A stretch of DNA of 61,086 nucleotides from Planctomycetota bacterium (GTDB lineage Bacteria > Planctomycetota > Planctomycetia > Pirellulales > PLA5), in NCBI GenBank assembly GCA_003576845.1, contig QEVJ01000017.1:1-61086 (forward strand), in the 5' to 3' direction. Position numbers and translations under genes: made by a program. The notes beneath the pieces were generated by a model that did not search any database, was not told the origin of the DNA, and saw nothing but the letters and a program-made list of their open reading frames with translations. Below are positions 35,263 through 44,418 of this stretch, piece after piece (within the stretch, counting starts at the first letter, position 1; each line of letters opens with the position of its first letter).

Positions 35263-36180
35263 TTAACGGGATTTCCAATCGACGCCGGCCATGTTGGCGA
35301 GGGCGAGTTGGAGGGCGTGGGTTCCGTCGCGGGCGTGGCCTTGGGCGGCGAGGGAGATGTAAAGTTGTTGGGCGAGCGCCAAACCGGGCAGGGCGAGGCC
35401 CATGCGACGGGCTTCTTCGAGGGCGATGCCCATATCCTTGATGAAGTGCTCGACGTAGAACCCGGGATCGAAGTTGTTGTCGATGATCCGCGGGCCGAGA
35501 TTCGAGAGGGACCAGCTTCCGGCGGCACCGGGCGCGACGGACTGCATGACGGTTTTGAGGTCCAGCCCGGCTTTGTAGCCATAGAGCAAGGCTTCGCAGA
35601 CGCCGATCATGGCGGAGGCAATGACGGTCTGGTTGACCATTTTGGTGTGTTGTCCTGCGCCGGCGGGACCTTGGTGGACAATGGTCTTACCCATCACCTC
35701 GAAGAGCGGCTGGAGCGCGTCGACGACGCTCTTTTCGCCGCCGATCATGATCGAGAGCCGCGCTTCGCGGGCGCCGATGTCGCCGCCGGAAACGGGGGCG
35801 TCGACGCTGTGCACGCCTTTGGCCTTTGCGGCTTCGTAGATTTCGACGGCGAGCGCGGGCTGGCTCGTCGTCATGTCGACGAGCACGGCGCCCGACTTGC
35901 TGCCGGCGAGGGCTCCCGCGTCGCCGAGCATGACTTCGCGGACGTCCTGGGGAAAGCCGACGATGGCGAAGACGACGTCGGACTTTTCGGCGACGGCTTT
36001 GGGCGTTTCGGCCCAGGCGGCGCCCTTGGCGCGGAGCGGCTCGGCGCGGCGCTTCGTGCGCGTGGTGACGGTCATGGGATAGCCGGCGGCGATGAGATGG
36101 CCGCACATGCTCGTGCCCATGACGCCGGTTCCGATCCAACCGAGACGGGTCTTGCCGGGGGTGATGGCGGGAATGGTCAT
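35263..36180 (-). CDS. Beta-hydroxyacid dehydrogenase (3-hydroxyisobutyrate / tartronate-semialdehyde type)
   Basis: The 305-residue protein has the Rossmann motif [20 protein letters not shown], then [19 protein letters not shown] and [20 protein letters not shown], the substrate-binding signature. The catalytic lysine is in [20 protein letters not shown], and the all-helical C-terminal domain is complete. These enzymes interconvert a 3-hydroxyacid and its semialdehyde with NAD(P); the exact substrate cannot be read off. The ATG at 36180 ([11 protein letters not shown]) is chosen because the longer frame adds an unrelated leader. It is a single gene. Confidence 0.92.
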   Translation of the reverse strand: MTIPAITPGKTRLGWIGTGVMGTSMCGHLIAAGYPMTVTTRTKRRAEPLRAKGAAWAETPKAVAEKSDVVFAIVGFPQDVREVMLGDAGALAGSKSGAVLVDMTTSQPALAVEIYEAAKAKGVHSVDAPVSGGDIGAREARLSIMIGGEKSVVDALQPLFEVMGKTIVHQGPAGAGQHTKMVNQTVIASAMIGVCEALLYGYKAGLDLKTVMQSVAPGAAGSWSLSNLGPRIIDNNFDPGFYVEHFIKDMGIALEEARRMGLALPGLALAQQLYISLAAQGHARDGTHALQLALANMAGVDWKSR

Positions 36181-36329
36181 TTGCGGATGATGGCTGGAGG
36201 TAGTCGGATGAAGGGCGCAGGGGCAACGCGCCGCTATCTTTGCGGACGGGCCGGCAAATGGCAACCCGATGGGAGCGGGTCGTCCATCGTCCGGTCCCCA
36301 GCCGCGAGCCTCTGGCCGCCGGCCTGCGA

Positions 36330-37124
36330 CTACCAGCGATCCGTGGGCCGTTGGAGGATTTCGCTCATCACGATCGCGTTGCGGACATTGCCGGTATTCG
36401 CCAGCATGGCCGAAAAACCGATTGGGGCGGGAAGCGCTTTGGCCGCGCTCCGCGTCTTAGGCGCTGCGGAGGCAACGGACGGAGAGGCGGCCGCCTGGAG
36501 CGAGCCGAGCCGATGGTCGAAGACTTCCTTGAGATGGGCCTCCATCACGTCGTCGGCGACTTCGACGGCATCGCCGAGCCGGTCGATGTTGGCCGTAACG
36601 TCGGAGGTATCCGTCGTGCGGGTGACTTCGGCGGCGACGCGTTCTTGCGTGCCCAGGCGGCCAGGGGAAAGCACCGGACCTCCGGCGAGCGTTCGGCGCG
36701 GTTCGGCGAGCTCGGCTACGACCGGTTCGGCGGCGACGGGGCGCGCGGCCGGCCGCGGCGGAGCGCCGCCCTGTTGGCCTTGGGCCTGCTGGGCGGCCTG
36801 CCGCGCTCGGGCGAGGAACTGCTCGATCTCGTCGAAGACGGTCTTCTTCGGTCCGGCGTTCGGCCCGGCGTTCGGACCGGCGTTGGCGGGACCGGCATTC
36901 GCGGGCCGGACGTTCGCGGGTTGGGCGACAATCACGTCGTCGTCGTCATCCAGGTTCCAGTCGCCGGCGGACCGTTGTTCGGCTCGCCGGACGGGCTTGG
37001 CTGGCTCGGCCCTGGTCCGATTGGCGATTTGGCCGATGACCCAAATGATGAAAATGACGACCGGCACGAGCGCGCTGAGCAGGTCGCCAATCCCGGCCGC
37101 AAGGATGGCAAAGTGTTGGTGCAT
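36330..37124 (-). CDS. Hypothetical membrane-anchored protein downstream of floA
   Basis: The 264-residue product has one N-terminal span ([20 protein letters not shown]). It then has a disordered linker with DDDDDV, a short repeat of NAGP units (about residues 76-92) and an Ala/Gln/Pro-rich stretch, and a conserved-looking C-terminus with [15 protein letters not shown] and [19 protein letters not shown]. The last motif, ending in a helix, may be a protein-binding tag. It starts 111 nt after floA on the same strand, so it is likely part of the same membrane-microdomain unit. The function is unknown. Confidence 0.7.
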   Translation of the reverse strand: MHQHFAILAAGIGDLLSALVPVVIFIIWVIGQIANRTRAEPAKPVRRAEQRSAGDWNLDDDDDVIVAQPANVRPANAGPANAGPNAGPNAGPKKTVFDEIEQFLARARQAAQQAQGQQGGAPPRPAARPVAAEPVVAELAEPRRTLAGGPVLSPGRLGTQERVAAEVTRTTDTSDVTANIDRLGDAVEVADDVMEAHLKEVFDHRLGSLQAAASPSVASAAPKTRSAAKALPAPIGFSAMLANTGNVRNAIVMSEILQRPTDRW

Positions 37125-37235
37125 GGCCGCGTCGCAAGAAGGGAAGGGCGGGAACGATGCCGTGCCGAAGCGGATGGCCCGAGCGATGCAATTATACGCC
37201 GGTCGCGGGCGGCACCAACGGCACTTCGCGCGGCG

Positions 37236-38255
37236 TCATGCCGGGGCCTGGGCAGGCGTGGCGATGGTTCGCCGCATGTCCGTGTCGGCCTGGATGTTGC
37301 GGAGCTTGTAGTAATCCATGATGCCCAAGCGGCCCGAGCGGAAGGCGTCGGCGATGGCCTTGGGCACTTCGGCCTCGGCCTCGACGACCTTGGCCCGGCT
37401 TTCCTCGATCGACGACACCATTTCCTGCTCCTGAGCGACGGCCATCGCCCGGCGATTCTCAGCGGCGGCGCGGGCGACGCGGGTGTCGGCCTCGGCCTGG
37501 TCGGCTTGCAAGCGGGCGCCGATGTTCGCGCCCACGTCGATGTCGGCAATGTCGATCGACACGATCTCGAACGCGGTTTGCGAGTCGAGCCGGCGGGCGA
37601 GCACCGCCTTCGAGATGCGATCTGGATTTTCGAGCACTTCGGCGTGCGACTCCGCGGAACCGATCGCGCTGACGATCCCTTCGCCGACGCGGGCGATGAT
37701 CGTTTCTTCCGTCGCCCCGCCGATCAACTGCGCGAGGTTCGTCCGCACCGTCACGCGGGCGCGGACTTTGAGCTGAATGCCGTTCTTGGCGACGGCGTCG
37801 AGCGTTTGCCGCGGGCCATTGCGCGCGGGGCAGTCGATCACCTTGGGATAGACGCTCGTTTTCACGGCGTCGAGCACGTCGCGGCCGGCCAGGTCGATCG
37901 CCGTGGCCGTGCGAAAGTCGAGGTTGATGATCTTGGCCTTGCTCGATGCGATCATCGCCATGATGACCTTGGGCACGTTGCCGCCGGCGAGATAGTGGGC
38001 ATCGAGCGCGCGGGACGTGATGCCCGTCTCGTCGCCCAGGCCAGCTTGCACGGCCATGATCTTGCTGCGGACGATGATCCGCGCGGGCACCTTTCGCAGC
38101 GTCATGCCGATCAGGTCGAAGATGGTGATGTTGGCGCCGGTCGTGACGGACTGGATCCAGAGCCGAAAGTAGCTGGCGAAGATGGCCGCGATCACCAGGC
38201 CGACAATGATAACGACGACAACAATCGCGATGGTGATCGGATCGAGGTTTGGCAT
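37236..38255 (-). CDS. floA: Flotillin-like protein FloA
   Basis: The 339-residue protein organises functional membrane microdomains. The N-terminal membrane segment ([20 protein letters not shown]) is followed by the SPFH-like domain with the FloA signature [38 protein letters not shown] and [20 protein letters not shown]. The C-terminal helical region has [20 protein letters not shown] and [20 protein letters not shown]. Length and order match Bacillus YqfA/FloA. In Bacillus, floA is next to an NfeD protease gene; none is seen here, and a disordered membrane protein takes the downstream place. Confidence 0.95.
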   Translation of the reverse strand: MPNLDPITIAIVVVVIIVGLVIAAIFASYFRLWIQSVTTGANITIFDLIGMTLRKVPARIIVRSKIMAVQAGLGDETGITSRALDAHYLAGGNVPKVIMAMIASSKAKIINLDFRTATAIDLAGRDVLDAVKTSVYPKVIDCPARNGPRQTLDAVAKNGIQLKVRARVTVRTNLAQLIGGATEETIIARVGEGIVSAIGSAESHAEVLENPDRISKAVLARRLDSQTAFEIVSIDIADIDVGANIGARLQADQAEADTRVARAAAENRRAMAVAQEQEMVSSIEESRAKVVEAEAEVPKAIADAFRSGRLGIMDYYKLRNIQADTDMRRTIATPAQAPA

Positions 38256-38383
38256 GGCATCCTGTACCTGTTGGCGGCTCCCACCGGGTCAGCGGCGCCG
38301 GCGAGTCAACGTCGGGAAGTCGGCGTCGCGGGATTTTCCACTCTGTGTGTATCGCTCGCCGTAAGAAGTGTCAAGCCGGGCGG

Positions 38384-38494
38384 GAGGTTGGAGGTTGGAG
38401 ATTAGAGATTAGAGGTTGGAGGTTAGAGGTTAGGGAATCAGCGGCGGCAGCGTCCTCCAGGTACTAACCTCGAACCTCCAACCTCCAACCTCTA
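38384..38494. repeat. Heptamer arrays (GAGGTTG units) forming a hairpin at an MBL gene 3' end
   Basis: The left arm is seven consecutive 7-bp units: GAGGTTG twice, GAGATTA twice, GAGGTTG, then GAGGTTA twice. The right arm (38463-38494) is TAACCTC, GAACCTC, CAACCTC, CAACCTC and so pairs with the left. The stop codon of the MBL gene (38492) touches the right arm. Confidence 0.9.
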
Positions 38495-39331
38495 GCTAGC
38501 CGTCCATCGCTGGCCGCAGGCGAGCACGGCCACTGGCTGGCCGAGTCGGACGGCTTCGTCGACGAACACATCCGGCGACGCGGTGTTGAACTCGAACATC
38601 TCGTAATGGCAGGGAATCGCGACGCCCGCGCCGATGGCGTGTGCGAGACACGCGGCCTCGCGGCCATCGAGATTGCCGGCCACGCGCCGCTCGGGCGCCG
38701 CGCCGTTAATCGGCAGCAGGGCGACATCGACGGCGAACGGCCGCAATCGGTCGGCCATGCCGGGATACAGCCGCGTGTCGCCGCTGTGGTAGATCGTCCA
38801 CGGCCCACACGCGACGACGTAGCCGAGGTAGCGGTGATGCCCGGCGTCGTCCCGTTCGAGTTCATCGTGGGCGGCCGGTACGCCGGTGATGCGAAACCCG
38901 GCGACTTCGGTGCTCGCTGCGTCGTCGAGGCCGATCAGCCGCCCGATCGGCAAGCCCAGGCGATCTGCGGCAAACTGCCGGTTCGCTTCCGGCACGATCA
39001 GCCGCACGCCGGGATTCGCCTTGATGAGCGAGAGCAGCGTTTGCGCGTCGAGGTGGTCGGTATGGTTGTGGCTCGACGTGACGGCGTCGATGAAACCGAG
39101 CCGGCTCGGCTCGATGCACAGTTCCGTCATCCGCACGTGCGGCTTGTCCGTGTCGGCGTACTTCTTGGTGAGCGAATCGGAGAGATACGGATCGAGGAGC
39201 AAATGCCGCCGCTGCCACTGGACGAGAAAGCCGCTTTGGCCGAGCCACCACAAGTGCAACTCGTCGGGAATCTCGCGCGCGGCGGCGATGTCGTCGAGCA
39301 GGGCGTCGTGGGAAAGGACCGGTTGGATCAT
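38492..39331 (-). CDS. Metallo-beta-lactamase-fold hydrolase, UlaG type
   Basis: The 279-residue protein has LLLDPYLSDSLTKKYADTD and the metal motif SSHNHTDHLDAQTLL (HxHxDH), then VPAAHDELERDDAGHHRYLG, TIYHSGDTRLYPGM and AIPCHYEMFEFN, covering all usual metal-ligand positions of the UlaG-like L-ascorbate-6-phosphate lactonase family. It is a soluble hydrolase of unknown substrate. No ula genes are nearby, so sugar-ascorbate metabolism is not supported by context. The stop codon lies against a heptamer repeat array. Confidence 0.85.
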   Translation of the reverse strand: MIQPVLSHDALLDDIAAAREIPDELHLWWLGQSGFLVQWQRRHLLLDPYLSDSLTKKYADTDKPHVRMTELCIEPSRLGFIDAVTSSHNHTDHLDAQTLLSLIKANPGVRLIVPEANRQFAADRLGLPIGRLIGLDDAASTEVAGFRITGVPAAHDELERDDAGHHRYLGYVVACGPWTIYHSGDTRLYPGMADRLRPFAVDVALLPINGAAPERRVAGNLDGREAACLAHAIGAGVAIPCHYEMFEFNTASPDVFVDEAVRLGQPVAVLACGQRWTAS

Positions 39332-39363
39332 GACGCACCGCTCGCGACGCCGCTTGCGCGAAT

Positions 39364-39434
39364 GTAGGAGGCGAATCCTTTCGCCGAATTGCGCTCGTCC
39401 GGCCGCTTCGTCGGCGAAAGGATTCGCCTCCTAC
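39364..39434. repeat. GAGGCGAATCC hairpin repeat, copy 3
   Basis: Both arms are perfect: GTAGGAGGCGAATCCTTTCG... (39364-39387) and its reverse complement (39411-39434), with a 23-nt loop. It begins 28 nt after the stop of the thioredoxin-like gene. Confidence 0.95.
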
Positions 39435-39462
39435 AGGCAGAAGCAGAAGTCGGTATAGGTTG

Positions 39463-40797
39463 TTACTGAATCGGCAGTTTCAACTCGACCGTCTTGCCGC
39501 CGCGGAGGACCTTGGCTGGGAGCTTGTCGCCCGCACGATGCTTGAGGGCGTAGGCGAGGAACTCGCTTTCGGTGCGGCGGTCTTTGAGGTCGCCGATGGC
39601 GGTGATGATGTCGTTTTGCTGAAAGCCGGCGTTCTTGGCCGCGGCGTGATGTCCGTATTGTCCGACGTGCTTCACGCGGAGCGCGAGCGAATCGCCGGAC
39701 AGGCCGCGTTCCTTTCGCGCGTCGTCCGTCAGGTCTTCGAGCACCAGTCCGCCGGTGGCGATGCCGCGCAAATGCCACGTCGTCGGCCGCCACGAGATGT
39801 CGGTCCGCCCGCGCCAGCCCTCGGGCAGCTTGAGCCTCGTTTCGTCGGTTAGCGGAGCGCGGCCCGTTTCGCGCGGGCTCGTGACTTGCACGACGATTTC
39901 GCCGGAAGCCGGCGCGTTGTGCAGAACCCATTGCAGATCGGCGGTCGAGATAACCGGCTGGCCGTCGAGCTTCATAATGCGGTGACCTTTCTTCAAAACT
40001 GCTTTGGCCGCGATCGAGCCTTCGGCGACTTCCGCGATCGTCGCCGCTTCGTTGGGGTCCATTCTTAGACCGATCGTTTCCGGCAGCGGATAGGGGTAGA
40101 GCACTTCCACGGGCATCGGCTCGTTTGCCGTGCGATATGCGGTGCGCTGCGAGTCGCGAATCTGGTGACAGTGGATGCAACTCTGCACGACCTTGCCGCC
40201 GTAGTCCAGCTTCGCGCCGTATTTGCCTTTGAGGTCGGGCATGGCTTCGGGCACGGGATAGTCGACCGGTTTGCCCTGCTTGCCCGCAAGCTCAAACTTG
40301 TTTCGCGGATAGTCCTTGTGCAGTTCGAGCGCGGCGAGCATCGTCTGTCGCAGGCCCTGCATCGTCATGTCTTCGTGCTCCTTGCGCGCCGAGCGCGTGC
40401 CGAACCGGCCGTAGATCGTCTTGTCGGCGCTGAGGAACATGGCATGGAACGACTGGTCGTAATCGAACTGGAACAGCGCGAGGTCGAGGCCGTTGCCCTG
40501 CACGACGCGAACGCAGACGAACTTGTCGAACAGGTCGCGGACGTCGCTTTCGTCTTCGAGGAGCGCCTTGTCGAACTCGCTGCACGCTTCGCAGGGGATA
40601 CAGCGGAAGACGACGAACAGCGGCTTGCCCGTGCGCTTCGCCTCGGCGACGCCGCGGTCGAAGTCGTTGTAGACCCACACGTCGCTGTCCTTGAGCTTGT
40701 CGCGGTCGTCGCGGACTTTCGTCTCGCGGTCCTGGCCCGCGGCCGAGGCGAGAAATAGCGAGCCCACTGCCAGAGCGAGAATGGTCGCGCGCAACAT
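39463..40797 (-). CDS. Thioredoxin-like / c-type haem / PDZ fusion, exported
   Basis: The 444-residue protein has a signal peptide (to AAGQDRE) and a thioredoxin-fold domain (about 45-165) with GKPLFVVFRCIPCEAC (C66, C69, C72) and SFHAMFLSADKTIYGRFG. Next is a haem-attachment motif CIHCH (207-211) in VVQSCIHCHQIRDSQR. Two PDZ-like domains follow, AVLKKGHRIMKLDGQPVIST and AAAKNAGFQQNDIITAIGDL. It should act in the periplasm or intracytoplasmic membrane space, linking thiol and haem redox chemistry to protein binding. The start at 40797 follows CGGAG. The haem binding is inferred from CxxCH alone. Confidence 0.82.
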   Translation of the reverse strand: MLRATILALAVGSLFLASAAGQDRETKVRDDRDKLKDSDVWVYNDFDRGVAEAKRTGKPLFVVFRCIPCEACSEFDKALLEDESDVRDLFDKFVCVRVVQGNGLDLALFQFDYDQSFHAMFLSADKTIYGRFGTRSARKEHEDMTMQGLRQTMLAALELHKDYPRNKFELAGKQGKPVDYPVPEAMPDLKGKYGAKLDYGGKVVQSCIHCHQIRDSQRTAYRTANEPMPVEVLYPYPLPETIGLRMDPNEAATIAEVAEGSIAAKAVLKKGHRIMKLDGQPVISTADLQWVLHNAPASGEIVVQVTSPRETGRAPLTDETRLKLPEGWRGRTDISWRPTTWHLRGIATGGLVLEDLTDDARKERGLSGDSLALRVKHVGQYGHHAAAKNAGFQQNDIITAIGDLKDRRTESEFLAYALKHRAGDKLPAKVLRGGKTVELKLPIQ

Positions 40798-40840
40798 GAT
40801 CGTGACTCCGGTGTGAGAACCAAGTGCCCGTCGTGGAACC

Positions 40841-40910
40841 GTAGGAGGCGAATCCTTTCGCCGACCGGACTGGCTGGCGATGCGCGTCGGCGAAAGGATT
40901 CGCCTCCTAC
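40841..40910. repeat. GAGGCGAATCC hairpin repeat, copy 4
   Basis: Perfect 24-base arms at 40841-40864 and 40887-40910 with a 22-nt loop. It lies 101 nt after the stop of the coiled-coil gene and 43 nt before the thioredoxin-like start. Confidence 0.95.
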
Positions 40911-41011
40911 AGTTCGCGATCGGCCCTAAGTATCGGACGGCGGCGACGCCGGAGCAAGAGTTTTCGCGCCGCCAATGTGGACCGGCGTCGTCGGCCGGCC
41001 TGGGAGAAGGA

Positions 41012-41755
41012 TTACGGCTTCGCGGCGGGGCCGTCGCTCTTCGGCGCGCCTTTGGACGCCTCGTCGCGAGTCGCGTCGCTCTTGCGTTTGTCGCCGGCAG
41101 GCGCCTTCGTGTGCTGTTGCCAGTCGAACCGCTCGCCGACAAGCTCCTTGAGCTTGCGCCGCTGTTCGGCGGTGAGCACGCCGAGCAACTCTTCCTCCGA
41201 CTCTTCGCGAAGCTGCTCGTAGAATTCGCGCGTCTTGCGCTGCACTTCCGCGGAGATCTCTTGTTCCTTTTTCTTGAGCTCGCGTTTCTGTTCTTCGGTG
41301 AGGCCGAGTTCGTCGGCAACGGCGCCGCTTGCGAGTCCCGCCGCCGAGCCATAGCCCGCGCCGGAGAGCCGCATCTGGAGCACGATCTGCCGGAGCCGGC
41401 GGACCTGATGGGGCAGCAAGATTTCCTGCACCCGTTTGTCCGTTTCGCGCGAGAGGCGGCCGGCAATCTCGTTGTACTTTCGCATCCACTCCTGGCGGTC
41501 TCCGCTGTACGCGGTCTTGTACAGATCGCGGGTTTCATTCGTCACGTCGGCTTGCAGCTTCTTGAGCTTTTCGCGCTGGTCGTCGACGATTTCCAGTTCC
41601 CTCTGCATCTGCGGGCTGAACGTCCAGGAAAGCAACTCGCCCATCGGGTTGGCGTATTGCACGGGCTGGCCATCGGCGACTTGGGCCGCAAGGGGCGGAG
41701 CGAAGCAGCCGATTAGGGCGATCCCAATCAAGTAGCGGCGCGCGACTCGTAACAT
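41012..41755 (-). CDS. Secreted coiled-coil protein, paralogue of 30272-31258
   Basis: The 247-residue protein has a signal peptide (MLRVARRYLIGIALIGCFAP) and helical segments LEIVDDQREKLKKLQADVTN, ILLPHQVRRLRQIVLQMRLS, LGLTEEQKRELKKKEQEISA and LLGVLTAEQRRKLKELVGER. It shares the LLPHQ..RL motif and the final LT.EQ..KLK.L with the protein at 30272, so the two are paralogues with LTXXQ-like periplasmic character. The start at 41755 has GGGAG at good spacing. It is just upstream of the thioredoxin-like gene on the same strand, separated by a hairpin repeat, which suggests envelope stress work. Confidence 0.72.
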   Translation of the reverse strand: MLRVARRYLIGIALIGCFAPPLAAQVADGQPVQYANPMGELLSWTFSPQMQRELEIVDDQREKLKKLQADVTNETRDLYKTAYSGDRQEWMRKYNEIAGRLSRETDKRVQEILLPHQVRRLRQIVLQMRLSGAGYGSAAGLASGAVADELGLTEEQKRELKKKEQEISAEVQRKTREFYEQLREESEEELLGVLTAEQRRKLKELVGERFDWQQHTKAPAGDKRKSDATRDEASKGAPKSDGPAAKP

Positions 41756-41908
41756 CGATTCACTCCCCATCCGGTTCAAGCCAGGCCAGACGCCCTCCAA
41801 AAACCGTCGACCACCCAAGATAGGTGCCCGGACATGCGGAACGGGTTCACTTTTGCCGCGAATCGCGATGTCGGCAAAGGCGTGCGGAAGATCTGGCGCT
41901 TCGCGAAC

Positions 41909-42517
41909 TCAATCGAACACGCGGGCGACCGTCAGTTCAAGTTCGGGAATCGCGGCCGGCGGCGGAATCGGCTCATCGCCGCCGACGACTTTCGGGGCCG
42001 CGTCGGGTTCCTCGATCGTAATCGTCCGCGACGTCTCGTCGACGATCCACACGGTTAGCACACCGGCAGCAAGATAAGTCCGCGCCTTACGCGAGAGCTC
42101 GGCAATCGAGTTGTTTTTGCTGCGAACTTCGACGACAAGTTCGGGAATGGTTTCTAGATAGCCTTCTTTCGATCGACGAACTGGGAGCCGATCGTTCCCA
42201 ATAAACGCTACGTCGGCACTGTAAACCGTATCTGGGTTACGCGAAATGACGATGCCAGTTTCCGTATAGGCTCTGCCAAGTCCTTGATGTTGGCCTTGTA
42301 GTTTTAGGAAAAAGCCGATGTTTGACTGGACGTATCCGTGGCTTTCTCCAGGTGGCGACATGATCGCGAGCTTTCCCATCTCCAATTCATAGTACACGCG
42401 CCCGGACGGCAAGTCCTCCGGCAGAGCCGCGAGATCGGCAGCCGTAAAGACGCGATCGACAATGCCAAACGACGAAGTCGCGATAGGCAACGAAGTTGTG
42501 TCGGCCGTGGACATCAT
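41909..42517 (-). CDS. Uma2-family endonuclease-like protein
   Basis: The 202-residue protein has the Uma2/DUF820 restriction-endonuclease-like fold: YYELEMGKLAIMSPPGESHG, SADVAFIGNDRLP and IPELVVEVRSKNNSIAELSR, where VEVxSxxN is the family core (PD-(D/E)xK-like). Later comes KARTYLAAGVLTVWIVDETS. Members are very common in cyanobacteria and planctomycetes. Nuclease function is predicted from fold and is not demonstrated for most. The start is at one of two adjacent ATG codons (42517 or 42514). Confidence 0.85.
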   Translation of the reverse strand: MMSTADTTSLPIATSSFGIVDRVFTAADLAALPEDLPSGRVYYELEMGKLAIMSPPGESHGYVQSNIGFFLKLQGQHQGLGRAYTETGIVISRNPDTVYSADVAFIGNDRLPVRRSKEGYLETIPELVVEVRSKNNSIAELSRKARTYLAAGVLTVWIVDETSRTITIEEPDAAPKVVGGDEPIPPPAAIPELELTVARVFD

Positions 42518-42589
42518 GTGGCCTAGGCGAAGCTGAAGGCGATACCGGTGGCCTATGGAAGGCAATCGTCACCGCATCCCTATTCTATT

Positions 42590-44068
42590 CTACCCAAACA
42601 GCGCCGGCACCGGTTCCGCTTGCACCAGCTCGCGGGGCTGGTTCAGGTGGTTATAGACGATCGCGTGCGGGTTGATGCCGACGGCGTGGTAGATCGTCGC
42701 CAGGAGCTGGATCGGGTGCACCGGGTCTTTCAGCGGCGCGCTGGCCGTCTTGTCCGACTCACCGTAGACGCTACCCCGCTTCACGCCCGCTCCGGCGACG
42801 GCGGCCGTGTAGCAATACGGCCAGTGGTCGCGGCCGTCGGCGCTGTTGCCGTTGCCGGACGTGCTGACGCCGCGTTGCGGGCTGCGGCCGAATTCGCCGA
42901 GCGCGACGACGAGCGTTTCGTCGAGCAGCCCGCGCTCGTCCAGGTCGCCGATCAAGGCCGACAGGCCTGCGTCGAACATCGGGCCGGATTGCGTCTTCAT
43001 CCGCTTGGGCAGGTCGGAGTGCTGGTCCCAACTGTGGTTGTCGCTGTTGGCGACCTTGGGCCAGATGACTTCGACGACGCGCGTGCCCGCTTCGACCAGA
43101 CGGCGAGCGAGTAGCAAGCTTTGCCCGAACGTGTTGCGGCCGTAGCGATCGCGCATCGCGTCCTTTTCTTTGGTCAAGTCGAACGCATCGCGGGCGCGGC
43201 CGGAGACGATCAGGCTCAGCGCCGTGTCGTAATACTCGTCGAGATCGTGCTTTTTGACCGCCTTGTCGATCTCGGGCATCGTGGCGTTGACCAGCTCGCG
43301 GAGCTTCGCCCGGCGTTCGAGGCGCCTGGCCGGCACGCGCAGGTTCAGATCGTCGATGCTGATCCGGTTCATCTTGTCCATGTCCATGTCGTCCCCGGGC
43401 GGGAACAGATAGTACGGATCGTACGCCCGTCCCAAAAAGCCCGCGGTGCCGGCCTTGTTGACGACGTTGCTCTCTTGCAGCGGCCGCGGCATCATCACGA
43501 ACGGCAGCATCGCCTCGGTGGGCGGCTTGAGCCGGACAATCTGCGAACCGAACGTGGGAAAATCCTTCGGCGTGGGCGGTTCGAGCTGGCCGCTGGGGCT
43601 GACCTTGTCGGCCGTGTAGCCCGTGTGCAACTGGTAGATCGCCGCCGTGTGGTTGAACAGGCCGTTCGGCGTGTAGCTCATCGAGCGAATCAGCGTGAGC
43701 TTGTCGGTCACTTCGGCGAGCTTCGGCAAGACCTCCGTCACGTCCATACCGGGCACTTTGGTCTGAATCCGCTTGAAGACGCTTTTGACGTTGTCGGGCA
43801 CGTCGTCCTTCGGGTCCCACAGATCGAGATGGCTCGGTCCGCCTTGCAGGTAGACCATGATGACGCTTTTGGCCTTGCCCCAGCCCGGGCCGCTGCCCTT
43901 GAAGGCGTCGGCCGTCGGGTTCGCGCGGAGCGTTCGGTCGCGGCACACCAGATCGCCCAGGCCGAAGCCGAGCATCGCCGAACCGCCCACACGGAGCAAA
44001 TCCCGCCGGGTCATGCCGAGGAAGGGATCGCACGTGTCACGTCCTGATCGACCGGGAATGACAAGCAT
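42590..44068 (-). CDS. DUF1501 (sulfatase-like) exported protein
   Basis: The 492-residue protein begins with a Tat-like signal, [20 protein letters not shown]. It carries the DUF1501 pattern: [40 protein letters not shown], then [15 protein letters not shown] with [20 protein letters not shown] and [17 protein letters not shown] at the end. DUF1501 proteins are alkaline-phosphatase-superfamily members frequent in planctomycetes and usually paired with DUF1800 or DUF1553/DUF1549 genes; none is adjacent here. GGAGG lies 9 bases before the ATG at 44068. It is divergent from ffh. Confidence 0.9.
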   Translation of the reverse strand: MLVIPGRSGRDTCDPFLGMTRRDLLRVGGSAMLGFGLGDLVCRDRTLRANPTADAFKGSGPGWGKAKSVIMVYLQGGPSHLDLWDPKDDVPDNVKSVFKRIQTKVPGMDVTEVLPKLAEVTDKLTLIRSMSYTPNGLFNHTAAIYQLHTGYTADKVSPSGQLEPPTPKDFPTFGSQIVRLKPPTEAMLPFVMMPRPLQESNVVNKAGTAGFLGRAYDPYYLFPPGDDMDMDKMNRISIDDLNLRVPARRLERRAKLRELVNATMPEIDKAVKKHDLDEYYDTALSLIVSGRARDAFDLTKEKDAMRDRYGRNTFGQSLLLARRLVEAGTRVVEVIWPKVANSDNHSWDQHSDLPKRMKTQSGPMFDAGLSALIGDLDERGLLDETLVVALGEFGRSPQRGVSTSGNGNSADGRDHWPYCYTAAVAGAGVKRGSVYGESDKTASAPLKDPVHPIQLLATIYHAVGINPHAIVYNHLNQPRELVQAEPVPALFG

Positions 44069-44259
44069 GGCTGGTAGCCTCCAAAGGCTCGGTTCGAGTG
44101 CGCGCGGAATTGCATCGTTCGGCGGACGGGCCGCCGTGCTAGCTGGCAAACCCTGCGACGAGCGCAGAATCCCCCACCGTGAACCTCCAATATACGGGGG
44201 ATCGAACCGACCGGTCAATCAGCTTTGATACGTTTTCGGCGAATCTTGGCATTCCCTAC

Positions 44260-44279
44260 GGGTGGGGGGTGGGGGGGGG
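44260..44279. other. G-run between DUF1501 and ffh
   Basis: GGGTGGGGGGTGGGGGGGGG can form a G-quadruplex on the plus strand. It lies 140 nt before the ffh start. It could also vary in length by slippage. Confidence 0.5.
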
Positions 44280-44418
44280 TCGCGAAGCATTATCACGCCG
44301 CGTATCCGGGCTTCTTCTCGGCATCCGAATTCGTTGCCTTTCCCCACCATCGCCGATTGCCAATGGGCCAGGCAAACCGCTACACTACAAGGCTTCGCAT
44401 TATCGGGGAAATCCGCGC

